Shown: positions 38,650 through 49,884 of the stretch, piece by piece
Layout of the letters: each line of letters begins with the position of its first letter
Position numbering within the stretch: the stretch's first letter is position 1
DNA from: Hirudinaria manillensis
Taxonomy: Eukaryota > Annelida > Clitellata > Hirudinida > Hirudinidae
Reading direction: 5' to 3'
Assembly: GCA_034509925.1 (NCBI GenBank)
Contig: CM067528.1
Span: 3,268,501 to 3,332,500 of the forward strand
DNA length: 64,000 nt
Program-made: the position numbers and the translations under genes
Notes under the pieces: generated by a model
Told to the model about the DNA's origin: nothing
Databases searched by the model: none
The model's input: only the letters and a program-made list of their open reading frames with translations

Positions 38650-41442
38650 TTAAGTTCTGACGGCAGGTATCGTGCAGACGTGGCTTCCTGCCGTGATGGA
38701 CCTTCCTACTTCGTGATCTTTGGGCAGGGATGATATGAAAGCCTACAACAAAATGACCAAAAGCGTTACAGAATGCTTTCTGCAAAGTTGGCGACTGCCA
38801 AACGCAAAGCAAATTCATCACCTGAGGGTTTGCATCGTCTGTGGACATGAAACCGAGACTCAAGCTTTCGGTGGTGTGGATCCATTGAAACTCGACGGTC
38901 AGGGAGTCGTCTTTGTGGGTCGTCCTGAGTGCCAGAGCTCCACCCATGGGGCTGCTTACGTTCCTCAGGAAAGGCGACCCTGCATGTCGATATGAGGTCG
39001 ATAATATTTTTTGGAATTTAACTCGAGAGCGCTCTTAATGTCTTGCAAACCTATGAATTTATTTTGGAAGCAGTTTATCAGGGACTGCACAGGTTCGTCG
39101 CAGGCCTTCAAGTTCTCGGCGCATTCCCTGGCGAGCATCGTCTTCACAAGGTGTTCTCCGCATCCTGCGATTATGATTATGATGATGATAGTCATGCAAC
39201 TGGACTAGAGAAGCGATGCAATGCATGCACATCTGAAACAAAGACCGAATGAGTCTTAAGCCCACCTGACGTCGTGGTAGCCACTCCTGCTTTTTCGTCG
39301 TTTTCTGCCCAACATCCGCAACCGTAAAGAGCTGCCTAATTGAGACGGCCATAATTGAACAAAACAATAACAACAACAACAACAACAACAGTGCAGAAGT
39401 TGTAAAGAAAAAGTAAGCAACAACAGCGCTACAACCTGTCCTATTCTTCCGGGCTGCTTGAGGAGGATTCCTCCGCTCGACACCGTGCTTGCCACCCTCC
39501 CTCCTCCGTCAACGCAAACCACCCCGATGGTGTCCAATTTCTTCTCCGAGGAGGAGGAGCCGTCGTTCGTTATTTCCACTTCGAGTCCGACGCCGCTTGT
39601 CTCCTGGAAAGATCAATCGATGATGGTTATAAATGTTGATGAACTGAGGTTAAACAAATTGCAGGCATTCATGAGAGCATTTTGATATATGATTCTTGAT
39701 TTTTACTTTGTGGATTATTATTATATGGATTGCTGATATTGTATCGATATTTCAATTGGATTTAATAAAATTAGTAAAAAATTTAAAAGAAATAGAAAGC
39801 TATTGATCCATGAAAAAATGCTTCTTAAAGTTTGAAATGTTAGTGGCACCTCATAATGACTGTTGGCAAGAAAGTTGTCCTGCTGGAGTTTGGCCATTTT
39901 GCCGACAACGTCCTCCTCTTGATGCAGGGATTCGTGAAATTCCAACTTCCTCTTGTTTTTAATGTAAGATCTTCTTGAGGTTTCTGAAAGTTTATGAAAC
40001 AAAATGAATGTCTTTAAGGAAAGCCAACAATGCATATGGTTAGATTAAAAAAGGATCGCATGTCTGCTTACGATAATGATGATAATGATGAAGATAATGA
40101 TAATAGTAATGATAAAGATAATGATGATGATAATAATAATAATAATCATGATGACTCTCATAATAGCAATAAGTTCTGTCCAATAATCCATTACCTGATA
40201 TCAGGTCATCCTCATCAACAACCTCAACCCCGTTGTTTTCTGCCCATGTACGAGCCCCCTCCCCAACCAGTAAACTGAATTTGAAGATAAAAGAAGTTAT
40301 TATTACTATTACTGAATTAGGTAATAATATGAAAAATTAGATAATTATTTTGTAGATTTCATTCATTAAAATACAATGTTTACACCTCCTAGAAATTACC
40401 ATGGAGGAACTCTGCCTAATGACATGTCTCCCTTCATCTGATGAGCCAAAATGTTCTCGGCCAAAGCGATCGGATTTTTAACACCTGTTTGGAGAAATTT
40501 TAGATCTACGTTAAGCAAACAATAATCGACATTACTGCTGAAAAGTTTAATAATTTAAAAAGAGAATTTATTGATTTAATTAATTGCGTAATTAATTAAT
40601 TTAATTAGCCAACCTGAAACTGCACCAACAGCACCAAAAAGCAACGAGTCTCCGTCCATTATGCTGGCATCGCATTCCACAGTTCCAGTCAAAGTGAGGT
40701 TTGATCCGAATCCAGCATTTGACCACTGCGAGTTCTGTTGTCAGACGTGAGCCATTTTAGCCAAGCATTTATTTACAAGTTATAAGTTAATAGCGGGATG
40801 AAAATTATAATTAACAATTAATATTTATTAATTTTGTAATAAATGGTTGATCGTCTCACTTCGAGGTAAACCGTAGCTGCAACGATTGCTTTGACCGCAT
40901 TGTTTGTGGATTTCAGTGTCTCGATTGCCTTTGAAATGCAGCACGATTTTAAAGAATTTTGTTATTCTGAATGATGGTGATGATGATATTCAACAAGGAT
41001 TCTGATTGTGCCAGAGTATAAACATTTGACTTAAAAGCTAACCTTTTTACAAGCACTCTTACAAACAGCATTATATGTGTCCCAATTAATTGGAGAGTGA
41101 TAGCCAGCACCTACAAATGAAATGCAATTGAATAACTAAAATAATGACATTTATAACCATCACTCCTAATGCAACATAATGGCATTATGTAATACAATGT
41201 AGCATATCAACCTTGGATTATTGAGATAATTATCAACAAATTAGGTAATGTGACACCTTTCATTTTTTTTTAAATTAAACAATAAATTTCTGTAAGATTT
41301 TGGTGAGAGTTATAGTGTACCAGATGGTTTGAAAATTAATTTGGGTATTAAAACTATTTTTTATTTTTAGAAAACCTTTAACAGAGTAAGAAAAAAAACG
41401 CATCCAACCCATATGAACTCCTACAAAGCCACTCCCGAGCAT
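38650..41442 (-). CDS. TASP1: Threonine aspartase 1 (taspase 1)
   Basis: Threonine endopeptidase of the Ntn-hydrolase / type 2 asparaginase family, which cleaves after Asp in MLL/Trithorax-type regulators and TFIIA. Twelve exons on the minus strand: 41442-41409, 41110-41043, 40928-40860, 40734-40614, 40484-40400, 40274-40195, 39983-39850, 39603-39436, 39335-39266, 39164-39051, 38979-38822 and 38742-38650. They give 397 aa (human 420). The alpha part has GAGYHSP, NAGFGSNL and VECDASIMDG. The autoprocessing site is in KLDTIGVV, so Thr222 becomes the N-terminal nucleophile of the beta subunit. SSGGILLKQPGRIGQ, LYGCGCWAEN and GCGEHLVKTMLAREC follow in family order. The N-terminus is short and uses VHMGAG where human has VHAGAG. 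An alternative upstream first exon cannot be excluded. Confidence 0.92.
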
Positions 41443-41886
41443 AATGAATTGTCATAAGATAATCGCTTAAAGCTAAGTTATTACTCCATCGAAGTGTTTA
41501 TATAATAAAAGGTAAACAAGCAAAGATCATGAATAATCAGAAAATACATCAGATTTTATATTTAAAATAAGTAAGAAATAATTTGCAAAAACGAATAAAA
41601 AAATAACATTAAAATGATAAGTAGACGCCATTAAAATCATTTGTGCTAAAGCTTGGCTTATGTTTAATCAAACGAAATTCTCTGTATATCCATTTTCCTC
41701 TGGGGATTTGAACTATTATTACAACTTCCGAGGGGTAAACCCGGAGCGAGAATAATGTTGATATTCATAAGTGACAAGTTTTAGACTAATCAGCCAGATC
41801 ATAATTACATTATGTTTTATAAAAAAGGTAAATTTTAAGATGTATACCATTTAAAAATTTTATTAAATGTCATAGATCACAAATTC
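41443..41886. other. TASP1 upstream region and 3' flank of the first RRM gene
   Basis: About 440 bp, AT-rich, without an open frame of note. It must contain the taspase promoter and the 3' end of the minus-strand RRM gene. The last 25 bases resemble the flank of the RRM copy near 44860. Confidence 0.5.
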
Positions 41887-42537
41887 TTAAAAAGGTCTTC
41901 TGATGTCAAATCTCCTCGGTCTTTGCGGTTTGAATCTGAAATGTTGTACACCGAGGTTCCTGGTTGGCCCTTGGTCGACAATGCCACGTGATCTGAAACC
42001 ACTTCCACGTGGTCTTCTTACGACCTCACGTGGTTTGTAAGAGGGAATAAATCGAATTCTCGGCACTCTGCGAAGCATTTGTCTGATTGGGAATCGATCG
42101 GTACTCGATATTCCGGGTCTGTTTGATCTCTTTGCCAACACCTGGATGTTTCTTCCACAAAACAATGAGCCATCGAGAGCCAATGCGGATTCCGCCGATG
42201 ATTGATCAGCGAATTCGATGTAAGCAAACCCCTTCGGATGACCAGTAAACTTATTGCACTGAATGGTCAATCTCTCAATTCTTCCGCAGTCTTTGAAATG
42301 CGCCTCCAGTTGTTGAGCTGTGGCAGTGTATTCAACATTTCCAACCCAAATTGACTTTGAATCGGAATTCTGATCACCCGACGAAGTGCTTTCAGATGCT
42401 TCCATAACTGGGGACTCGACATCGTTTTTTACGTTTTCCTCAGCTAAGAGTTGGCTGGTTTCGTCTTCGTTAAAATCCATCTCAAAATCTTCGTCTCCGC
42501 TGACCTTGTCAGTTTCATTCGAGTAGTTGTGGCTCAT
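41887..42537 (-). CDS. PABPN1-like RRM protein, copy A
   Basis: Intronless ORF of 216 aa. One RRM (about residues 62-140) with RNP2 SIWVGNVEY and RNP1 KGFAYIEF, followed by LAKRSNRPGISSTDR, the hallmark linker of nuclear poly(A)-binding protein 2 (PABPN1/ePABP2). An Arg-rich tail with RPRGSGFRSRG and PQRPRRFDIRRPF follows. The N-terminus is acidic and Ser-rich and lacks the Glu-rich coiled coil that PABPN1 uses to stimulate poly(A) polymerase. It probably binds poly(A) in the nucleus. It is nearly identical to copy D (48259-48900) over most of its length. Confidence 0.85.
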   Translation of the reverse strand: MSHNYSNETDKVSGDEDFEMDFNEDETSQLLAEENVKNDVESPVMEASESTSSGDQNSDSKSIWVGNVEYTATAQQLEAHFKDCGRIERLTIQCNKFTGHPKGFAYIEFADQSSAESALALDGSLFCGRNIQVLAKRSNRPGISSTDRFPIRQMLRRVPRIRFIPSYKPREVVRRPRGSGFRSRGIVDQGPTRNLGVQHFRFKPQRPRRFDIRRPF

Positions 42538-42986
42538 TTTGTTGTGTTTTGTTATGTTTTTTTGGAGGTATGGTAGAGTCAGTCTTCGCTAGTTTTAATC
42601 GAAAAAGATTCTGAATATAATAATACCCTTTTAATTAAATTTTTAATTAAAATTAATTATAAATTAAATTTGATATAATTTAATTCACCGAATAATAAAT
42701 CAACATATAAATATATAATATATATTTTAATTAATTTAGCAATTGTTGATATAATGGTATTTTGTAATTCAAAACTGTTGATATGTTTTTAAGATCGTCC
42801 AAACATCAATAAATATAACTCAATGTATTTTTCAAACAAATTTTATTGGATCAATAGCCAATCAATTAAACCTCTGACTTATAATTCTAATTATATAGTA
42901 ATGACCTACAAAAACAAACTTATGACATAAGAGGCTGAAAATCTATTTTGGGGATCTCTTAACGGGCCGCACGAAGTACGTCGTCT
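42538..42986. other. Spacer between RRM copies A and B
   Basis: About 450 bp of strongly AT-rich DNA. No gene or distinct repeat is seen. Confidence 0.6.
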
Positions 42987-43595
42987 TTAATTGGCTCCGT
43001 GCCCCGACTGACCCACTTCAGTAATCCCCGCGGATTGTACGCCAGCCTTTTGAGGTACAAAAGTCTTCGACCTGGGACCGCTACGAGGCTGTGCAAACCC
43101 TGCATTCTGAGGATTTGAAACAAACTTGCGAGCGTTTCTTACGTCTTGCAAATGCGCTTTAACAGGGCGATCTGTTGTAGATATTCCGGGAACGTTTGTC
43201 CTCTTGGGCAGAACCTGAATCGTTCTTCCACAAAACAAGGAACCGTGAAGAGTCAAGGCATATCCCACGGAGACCGGATGGTTGAATTCGAGGTAAGCGA
43301 ATCCTTTCGGATGACCTGTAAACTTGTTGCACTGAATGGTCACTCTTTCGATGATTCCACAACCGCTGAAGTAATCCACCAACTGTTGAGCAGTGGCGTT
43401 ATAGTCTACGTTACCAATCCAAATTGATTTCGAATCGTAGTTAACAGCCTGTTCCTCTACGACAGGAAGACCAGAAACGGCGGGAACAGCAATCGGAACT
43501 GATGTCAATTCTTCGGTCACTTGAGTAGTATCCTGCACCTCTGTAGGAACACATTCAGGCTTTCCTTCCTGAACTTCACAATTGCTTGGATTCAT
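42987..43595 (-). CDS. PABPN1-like RRM protein, copy B (diverged)
   Basis: Intronless ORF of 202 aa. The RRM has [36 protein letters not shown] and [15 protein letters not shown], again PABPN1-type. The N-terminus is Glu/Thr/Val-rich and the C-terminus is unlike copies A, C and D (Gln, Gly and Ser residues, few Arg blocks). It is the most divergent member, so either the oldest duplicate or the one under different selection. No coiled coil is seen. Confidence 0.83.
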   Translation of the reverse strand: MNPSNCEVQEGKPECVPTEVQDTTQVTEELTSVPIAVPAVSGLPVVEEQAVNYDSKSIWIGNVDYNATAQQLVDYFSGCGIIERVTIQCNKFTGHPKGFAYLEFNHPVSVGYALTLHGSLFCGRTIQVLPKRTNVPGISTTDRPVKAHLQDVRNARKFVSNPQNAGFAQPRSGPRSKTFVPQKAGVQSAGITEVGQSGHGAN

Positions 43596-44869
43596 ATCTG
43601 CTGATGCTTTGCTATCAAGAATGATAAGATGCTTGTATCTGTTGTTTAGCTATCGCTGAATTTGGAGCCATTACAGATCGATTAGGAGCTACTTTATTAC
43701 CGATAAAAGTCTCTGTATTTTATTATCAAATAATTAATTTACAATTTTATTTTTTTAAATTTTAATAAATTTATAAAAATATTAATAAAATCTAATAAAA
43801 TTTTAATTAAATTTTAAAAATATTTTAATAAACAATTATATTAAAATCAGATCCGTAGTATTTTTAAAAAATTTCAGAACATGTGCAACGGAACACTTGA
43901 TGAAACTCCATCTTGGAACTCGCCGACAGGAATACTTGGAGATTTCCAAACTTTTTAGCCCTATGTCATCTTTGACGTTCAGCCAAATATCCCTGGCTGT
44001 TTATTTATATTCTGGACTCAATGATATCTTCGGCTACGGAGATCTTTCTCTGTCCTTTTTAGGTCGATCGAGATTAATGTTAGGACTGGTACTGCTGTGA
44101 AATCTCTCATTATTTTCTTCATATAAAAAAAAACTGAACTTCTTGTTGGTACAATAGAATTCCTCAAGAGCGGACAGTCCAAGGAACTATTGCAGAGACA
44201 TGGAACCATTGTGTTAATTAATTATTACTTAACTGGTTATTGAAAAGACCTGAGATCAAAACAGCGAGGAAGAATTTAGGGACGATATGCTTAAAAAAAT
44301 CCTACATAGAGGACAGCGTGGTTAAAAAAAAGCGCAATATAATAAAAACGTGAATTAATAAGTCAAACTTTTATCAAGTTCGTAAAGTTCTTGTTTTTTA
44401 TTTCGAAATAAATAAATAAATTTTATCTTCAAATAAATCACTCGTTCTATTTGTGTGGTAATTTTTCAAGTAAAATTAGATAATCTTTACTGCTCGTCTT
44501 TATATTTTATATAATTTTATTGCAAGTACCTCGATCTTTTTATCAATTGACGCTCCTATTTACGAGAAAATATGAGATCGGTAAAATAATATTTTCAAAA
44601 AATAGATAATTGACTTGAATTCTTATAAAATTTTATGTCGGCAATGCACCCATAAATGTAGATAAGATAATTCTAAGTGGTGTCAACATAAACAAACAAA
44701 CGAAATTCATTAAGTATTTATTCTTATCATTAATAATTTAAAAATAAAGACAGATGCGATCACTTCCTCATAATTTAAATATATAAAACAAGTTATTATT
44801 AGGGATAATTGAAAGTCGAATTCCTTATATAACAATTTTTATTAAATAGCATAGATCATAAATTCTTAA
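43596..44869. other. Spacer between RRM copies B and C
   Basis: AT-rich and non-coding. Open frames at 43897-44100 (+) and 44018-44209 (-) resemble nothing known. The right end (about 44848-44869) is similar to the 3' flank of copy A. Confidence 0.55.
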
Positions 44870-44964
44870 AAAGGTCTTCTGATGTCAAATCTCCTCGGTC
44901 TTTGCGGTTTGAACCTGAAATGTTGTACGCCGAGGTTCCTGGTTGGCACTTGGTCGACAATGCC

Positions 44965-45519
44965 TCATGATCTGAAACCACTTCCATGTGGTCTTCTTAC
45001 GACCTCACGTGGTTTGTAACCAGGAATAAATCGAATTCTCGGGACTCTACGAAGCATTTGTCTGATTGGGAATCGATCGGTACTCGATATTCCGGGTCTG
45101 TTTGATCTCTTTGCCAACACCTGGATGTTTCTTCCACAAAGCAATGAACCATCGAGAGCCAATGCGGATTCCGCTGAAGATTGATCATCGAATTCGATGT
45201 AAGCAAACCCCTTCGGATGACCTGTGAACCTGTTGCGGTGAATGGTCACTCTTCCCATCCTCCCACATTTCCTGAAAAACTTTTTCAGCTGTTGAGCTGT
45301 GGCACTGTGTTCAACATTTCCAACCCAAACTGACTTCGAGTCAGAATTCTGATTAGATTCTGATGACGTGTTTCCTGTAACTTCGTTAGCTGTGGACTCG
45401 TCATCGTCCACTAGGTCTTCGTCAATCACGGGTTCATTGCCTTCGTCTTCGCTGGAATCAATTCCAAAATTTTCGTCTACTTTGAGCAGATAGTTTTCAT
45501 TCGAGAGATTGGAATTCAT
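44965..45519 (-). CDS. PABPN1-like RRM protein, copy C, truncated by a premature stop
   Basis: Intronless ORF of 184 aa. The RRM carries SVWVGNVEHSATAQQ and KGFAYIEF, then KRSNRPGISSTDR. The acidic N-terminal half is clearly diverged from copies A and D, but from about 44968 to 45108 the DNA is identical to copy D. Translation stops after GSGFRS where A and D continue with an Arg codon. Homologous but untranslated tail sequence continues from 44964 down to about 44870, costing 32 residues of the Arg-rich tail. The RRM is complete, so it may still function, or it may be decaying. Confidence 0.78.
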   Translation of the reverse strand: MNSNLSNENYLLKVDENFGIDSSEDEGNEPVIDEDLVDDDESTANEVTGNTSSESNQNSDSKSVWVGNVEHSATAQQLKKFFRKCGRMGRVTIHRNRFTGHPKGFAYIEFDDQSSAESALALDGSLLCGRNIQVLAKRSNRPGISSTDRFPIRQMLRRVPRIRFIPGYKPREVVRRPHGSGFRS

Positions 45520-46287
45520 TTTGTTGCGGTTTTGTATTTCAATTTATGTTTTGTTCGATTGGTGCCAATATGTTGCAAAGGTTTCTCCACTCGTTAAGTT
45601 TATTACTTAAAAAAAGATGTTGTATATACAAATTAGTATTAGTTAGTATTAATTAGTTAGTTGATTTTTTATTATTAAAAAATGTCAAAACTTGAATTTA
45701 AATTACATTCGAATATTATCTTAAATTATAAAAAATGTTTTAAATTTACATTTAATTTTAATTTTTATTTTAATTAAATTTAATTAATTTAATTATAATT
45801 GATTTAATTTTATTTATTTATTAATTAATTTTTTGGTTGCAATATTTCATATTAGTTTGCACCTGCTCATATTTTTTAAAATTTCTTGATATAGGGCCTC
45901 TCTTGAGTTTAAAGGGGTTAGGATTGCTTAGATAAACTGATAACAGATGCAATTATTATTGACGTTTTAGGTGTTCGAGCATTTTCCAGATTAGCCTTAA
46001 ACATAAACTTCATATTTCATGATTTTAGGTGTAATTAGTAGCCGTAAATCTATTACAAGCCAACTTATCTGACTCAGCGTTTACCAATTAACCAATTTTA
46101 GATTTGGGTTCTTATTTTGATTTTGAAGCTGCCAGAACTGGAAGCCGTTCATCTGTCGTGAGAAACTGTGAGTTTTCAATGTATTTATTATCCCAATGAG
46201 TTTAGAATTCGTTTGATAAAAGATATTTAGAGCCGGGCAGTGACATAGGTGATCTCAACAATCGAAATAAGTTTTCAAAAGAATTCT
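45520..46287. other. Spacer between RRM copy C and the Ly6-type gene
   Basis: About 770 bp, AT-rich with long TTTAATTAA-like stretches. No exon or defined repeat is seen. Confidence 0.55.
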
Positions 46288-47240
46288 TTAACGCAATTGA
46301 AAGGCAATGAAAATCGTAACAATTCCGTAGACAATCAGGGATGGAGGAGTCGTGAGTTGAGATCCGTTGCACAATTCTCCTCTACACTCGCACATCTTAG
46401 TGATGGTTTTGCCGATAACATAGTAATGATTAGTGGTGCATCTAGGAGGTATCTTAGGCTTCTTACCGCATTCCCGTCTAATCATGTCTCCTTCTTTGTA
46501 ATCTGAAAGTCATCCGGTGCTCGTTACAGAGTATTAACATTCGGTTTTTATCAACATTTATTAAATTAACAAAATAAATATTAAAATCGTGAACATAAGC
46601 AGCAATTAATCGTAAGATAAGAATGATTTCTAAATGAAATGCCTAATGAAATGACGAACGATTAATGTCAAGTGGCGACAGCTTAGTGCATACTTTCAAG
46701 CTACTTCGAGTCAATCGATGAACTAAAAATCAAACTGAAAGAAAGTAATTAGACACAATCACTCAGATTATTCGAAACTCTTTTAGAGTGACAATAATAA
46801 CAACATCACCTTTCGACGTGTTTGTCATAAAAATAGACAGTTGAGAATTTCAGAATTTTTGCAACATTTTTTTTTTTTATTAGAGCGCTTTAAGGAAATT
46901 TCAAATTTACCTAAAAGTAGCAGTTTCCAACAGGCTTCGTGGGGACAATCCACAATGTACTTTGAGGCCCCGCTATCCATATTCAAACAAGAAACGTTGT
47001 CATTGCGATTGTACAGATATTCGCATCTGTAGCATTTAACAGCTTCACCTGACAGAAGCATCTTAGCGATAATGAACATGTTTTTGAATCCATGTTTTGA
47101 ACAGTTCATATTTACTTTATCAAAATTATGCGGCCAAGTGATGATGATTATAAAGGTAGACAATTCTAACCATATTGTGCAGAACCAAGCAACGTCAAAA
47201 CGAAAGTTAAAGCTGCAAATATTTTAAAAGCTGGTTGCAT
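46288..47240 (-). CDS. Ly6/Quiver (Sleepless)-type small GPI-anchored protein
   Basis: Three exons on the minus strand: 47240-47171, 47048-46911 and 46502-46288, joined by phase-1 introns, give 140 aa. Residues 1-21 are a hydrophobic signal peptide (KIFAALTFVLTLLGSA). The mature part opens with EAVKCYRCEY and has ten cysteines ending CECRGELCN, the C-terminal CN being typical of the three-finger Ly6/uPAR fold. After that GSQLTTPPS leads to a hydrophobic end, VYGIVTIFIAF, as in a GPI-attachment signal. Invertebrate relatives such as Quiver/Sleepless modulate potassium channels and nicotinic receptors at the cell surface; whether this one does is unknown. It lies inside the RRM cluster but is unrelated to it. 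Confidence 0.85.
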
Positions 47241-48258
47241 TTTGCATCCAAATTATTAACTTTATTAAGCCCACGTTGAAAAGTTAATCCAAGTTAATGT
47301 CAAGAAATAATTAAGTACGCGAGTCAGAAATAAGACACACATTTATAAACTCTCCTGGGAATACGTCATACTCTGTATTAAGTGGTCTTCGTGAATATCA
47401 CCACGTATATTCATAGCTAAGTAATTCATAATTTAATTCAACCATTCATAATATTAAAATATTATTAACCGAAATACTGGAATATCAGAAGATGAAATGC
47501 AAGATAAATGTAATTATTTTAAATTTAATTCCATATAATAATGTTATCATGTTACAATAGCATCTAATAATAGCAGGTTATAAGCAGTGATGTATTGCAA
47601 TTGTGTAATCAAAACTTTGAAACAATCAAATTAATTTTAAATCTTTAAGAGAAAATATTATTCCATGAACCGCTAAAAAAAAAAAATAATAATAACAATA
47701 AATGTCAGTCTGTTTAAAATTGCTCCACATGCCATTATAAATCCTAAGTAAACCAGCTATACATAATATATATAATATAATTGAATAATTGATGATCCTA
47801 GCAATCAAAGACAATGCAACAAGAACCAATCAAAGTCCATTCAAACATGGACTGCAACAACAACAACGACGACGATGACTAGCCAAAGTTCGGAATCTTA
47901 AAATCTCAAGAATGAACTCAACATCCAAAATATTTCAATGACGAGATGAGAAAATCATGAAATCATTTTGCTTAGATTTAACGTTAACAATTAATTCTGA
48001 ATTACCAAGAATTTCAGGAGAATATTCGAAATATAAATGAAACACAAGAATGAAAATAAATTGGTAAAATATATCTATTCTTATAATAAATATTTGTATA
48101 ATGAAGAGATCAATATAAATAAAACGACATTTTAAATTAAACATGTCAATTAAACGAGTCATATACATCGAATTGATTTATATTTTATTTAAAATATTCT
48201 TAAAATAAAACTTTGAATCATCTCTTGAAACAGCAAATGATGATCATCAAACGACGTC
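47241..48258. other. Spacer between the Ly6-type gene and RRM copy D
   Basis: About 1 kb of AT-rich DNA with no supported gene. It should hold the Ly6-type promoter (right after 47240) and the 3' end of copy D. Confidence 0.55.
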
Positions 48259-48900
48259 TTAAAAAGGTCTTCTGATGTCAAATCTCCTCGGTCTTTGCGG
48301 TTTGAACCTGAAATGTTGTACACCGAGGTTCCTGGTTGGCCCTTGGTCGACAATGCCACGTGATCTGAAACCACTTCCATGTGGTCTTCTTACGACCTCA
48401 CGTGGTTTGTAACCAGGAATAAATCGAATTCTCGGGACTCTACGAAGCATTTGTCTGATTGGGAATCGATCGGTACTCGATATTCCGGGTCTGTTTGATC
48501 TTTTTGCCAACACCTGGATGTTTCTTCCACAAAACAATGAGCCATCGAGAGCCAATGCGGATTCCGCCGACGATTGATCATCGAATTCGATGTAAGCAAA
48601 CCCCTTCGGATGACCAGTGAACTTATTGCACTGAATGGTCAATCTCTCAATCCTTCCGCAGTCTTTGAAATGCGCCTCCAGTTGTTGAGCAGTGGCAGTG
48701 TATTCAACATTTCCAACCCAAATTGACTTTGAATCGGAATTCTGATCACCCGACGAAGTGCTTTCAGATGCTTCCATAACTGGGGACTCGACATCGTTCT
48801 TTACGTTTTCCTCAGCTAAGATTTGGCTGGTCTCGTCTTCGTTAAAATCCATCTCAAAATCTTCGTCTCCGATGAGATGTTGCTGAATGTTGGAACTCAT
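48259..48900 (-). CDS. PABPN1-like RRM protein, copy D
   Basis: Intronless ORF of 213 aa, nearly identical to copy A from GDEDFEMDFNEDE to the end, with an RRM, KRSNRPGISSTDR linker and Arg-rich tail ending RRFDIRRPF. The first dozen residues differ from copy A, so the duplicates have unrelated extreme N-termini. Differences inside include EFDDQ for EFADQ and RRPHGSG for RRPRGSG. A frame shifted by one base is also open over 69 codons in A, C and D, but this follows from DNA similarity. Confidence 0.85.
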   Translation of the reverse strand: MSSNIQQHLIGDEDFEMDFNEDETSQILAEENVKNDVESPVMEASESTSSGDQNSDSKSIWVGNVEYTATAQQLEAHFKDCGRIERLTIQCNKFTGHPKGFAYIEFDDQSSAESALALDGSLFCGRNIQVLAKRSNRPGISSTDRFPIRQMLRRVPRIRFIPGYKPREVVRRPHGSGFRSRGIVDQGPTRNLGVQHFRFKPQRPRRFDIRRPF

Positions 48901-49792
48901 TTTAGTTGTGTTTGTTGTTGTTGATGTTTGAACTCTTCGAAGCAGAGATTTAGTCTTGCATTATTTTACGGTAAAAAGATTCTGAATATAAACATATCGA
49001 AATAATTAAGTTTATTTTTAAGTTTAAATTAATTTTTTAATGATTTTTTAATTTTATTGGACAAAATCTTATTAAATATTTTTTAGATAAAATTAATTTT
49101 ATAAAAGAAATGAACATAAAAAGTTAAAATATTATTGAATATGTGTTTACCTTTACATTACGATATTATTACGTACGAGCAGCGAAACGAACTAATATTA
49201 TAATATTATGTATTACAAATAATATTAATATATTTGTAAATAATATTTATTTATTATTTAAATTATGTCATTTTATGTGATATTAATATATTTCAATAGC
49301 TATTTTAATGGCTGTGCAATACAAAATTTAAACATCTTATCTACATTAATGAAGTTTCTGCTTCTTACAGCTGCATCTGTTCATTACATCTTATTTTCAG
49401 TGAGTAGATTTATAAAAAAAAATTGATTTCGCATAATTTTATTCATAATTTATAGTATAATCATATTTATAATTTAATTTGTACAATATATTTATAAATT
49501 ATGATTTTAAAAGCTTTTTCAAATGTTGCTTCCACAACATTCGGAGCTGAGGTCGAATTATTTCCATATTTTTTTAAAATTCCATTATTTCAGTTCACCG
49601 AATTTGCGTTTTCTATTGAACGAAAAAATATATTTTTTAGGTGAATCTTGGGTGCGTTTTGTATTTAAAACTTGAAATTTCTTTAACCGCTCGCTACGAT
49701 AAAAATGCTCTGCCAAATTTCGGTGCGAGTTTTGATACCATTGGGTGTTTCTTTTTTATTTTCCAGAGGAAGTGCGATGATTAAGTGCTGGG

Positions 49793-49884
49793 AGTGAGTG
49801 AGTAGTGACTGAGGAATGAGTGGGTAGTGATGGAGGAGTGAGTGAGTAGTAATTGGGGAGTGAGTAATTACTGATTGGGGAGGT
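49793..49884 (+). repeat. Degenerate GAGTGAGTAGTGA-type minisatellite
   Basis: Irregular units of GAGTGAG, TAGTGAC and TGGGGAG recur over about 90 bp. No gene overlaps. Confidence 0.7.

Noticed and set aside
42018-42227. 69-codon minus-strand frame shared by RRM copies A, C and D
   Set aside because: It overlaps the RRM genes in another frame and is shared only because the DNA is nearly identical; it lacks its own start context.
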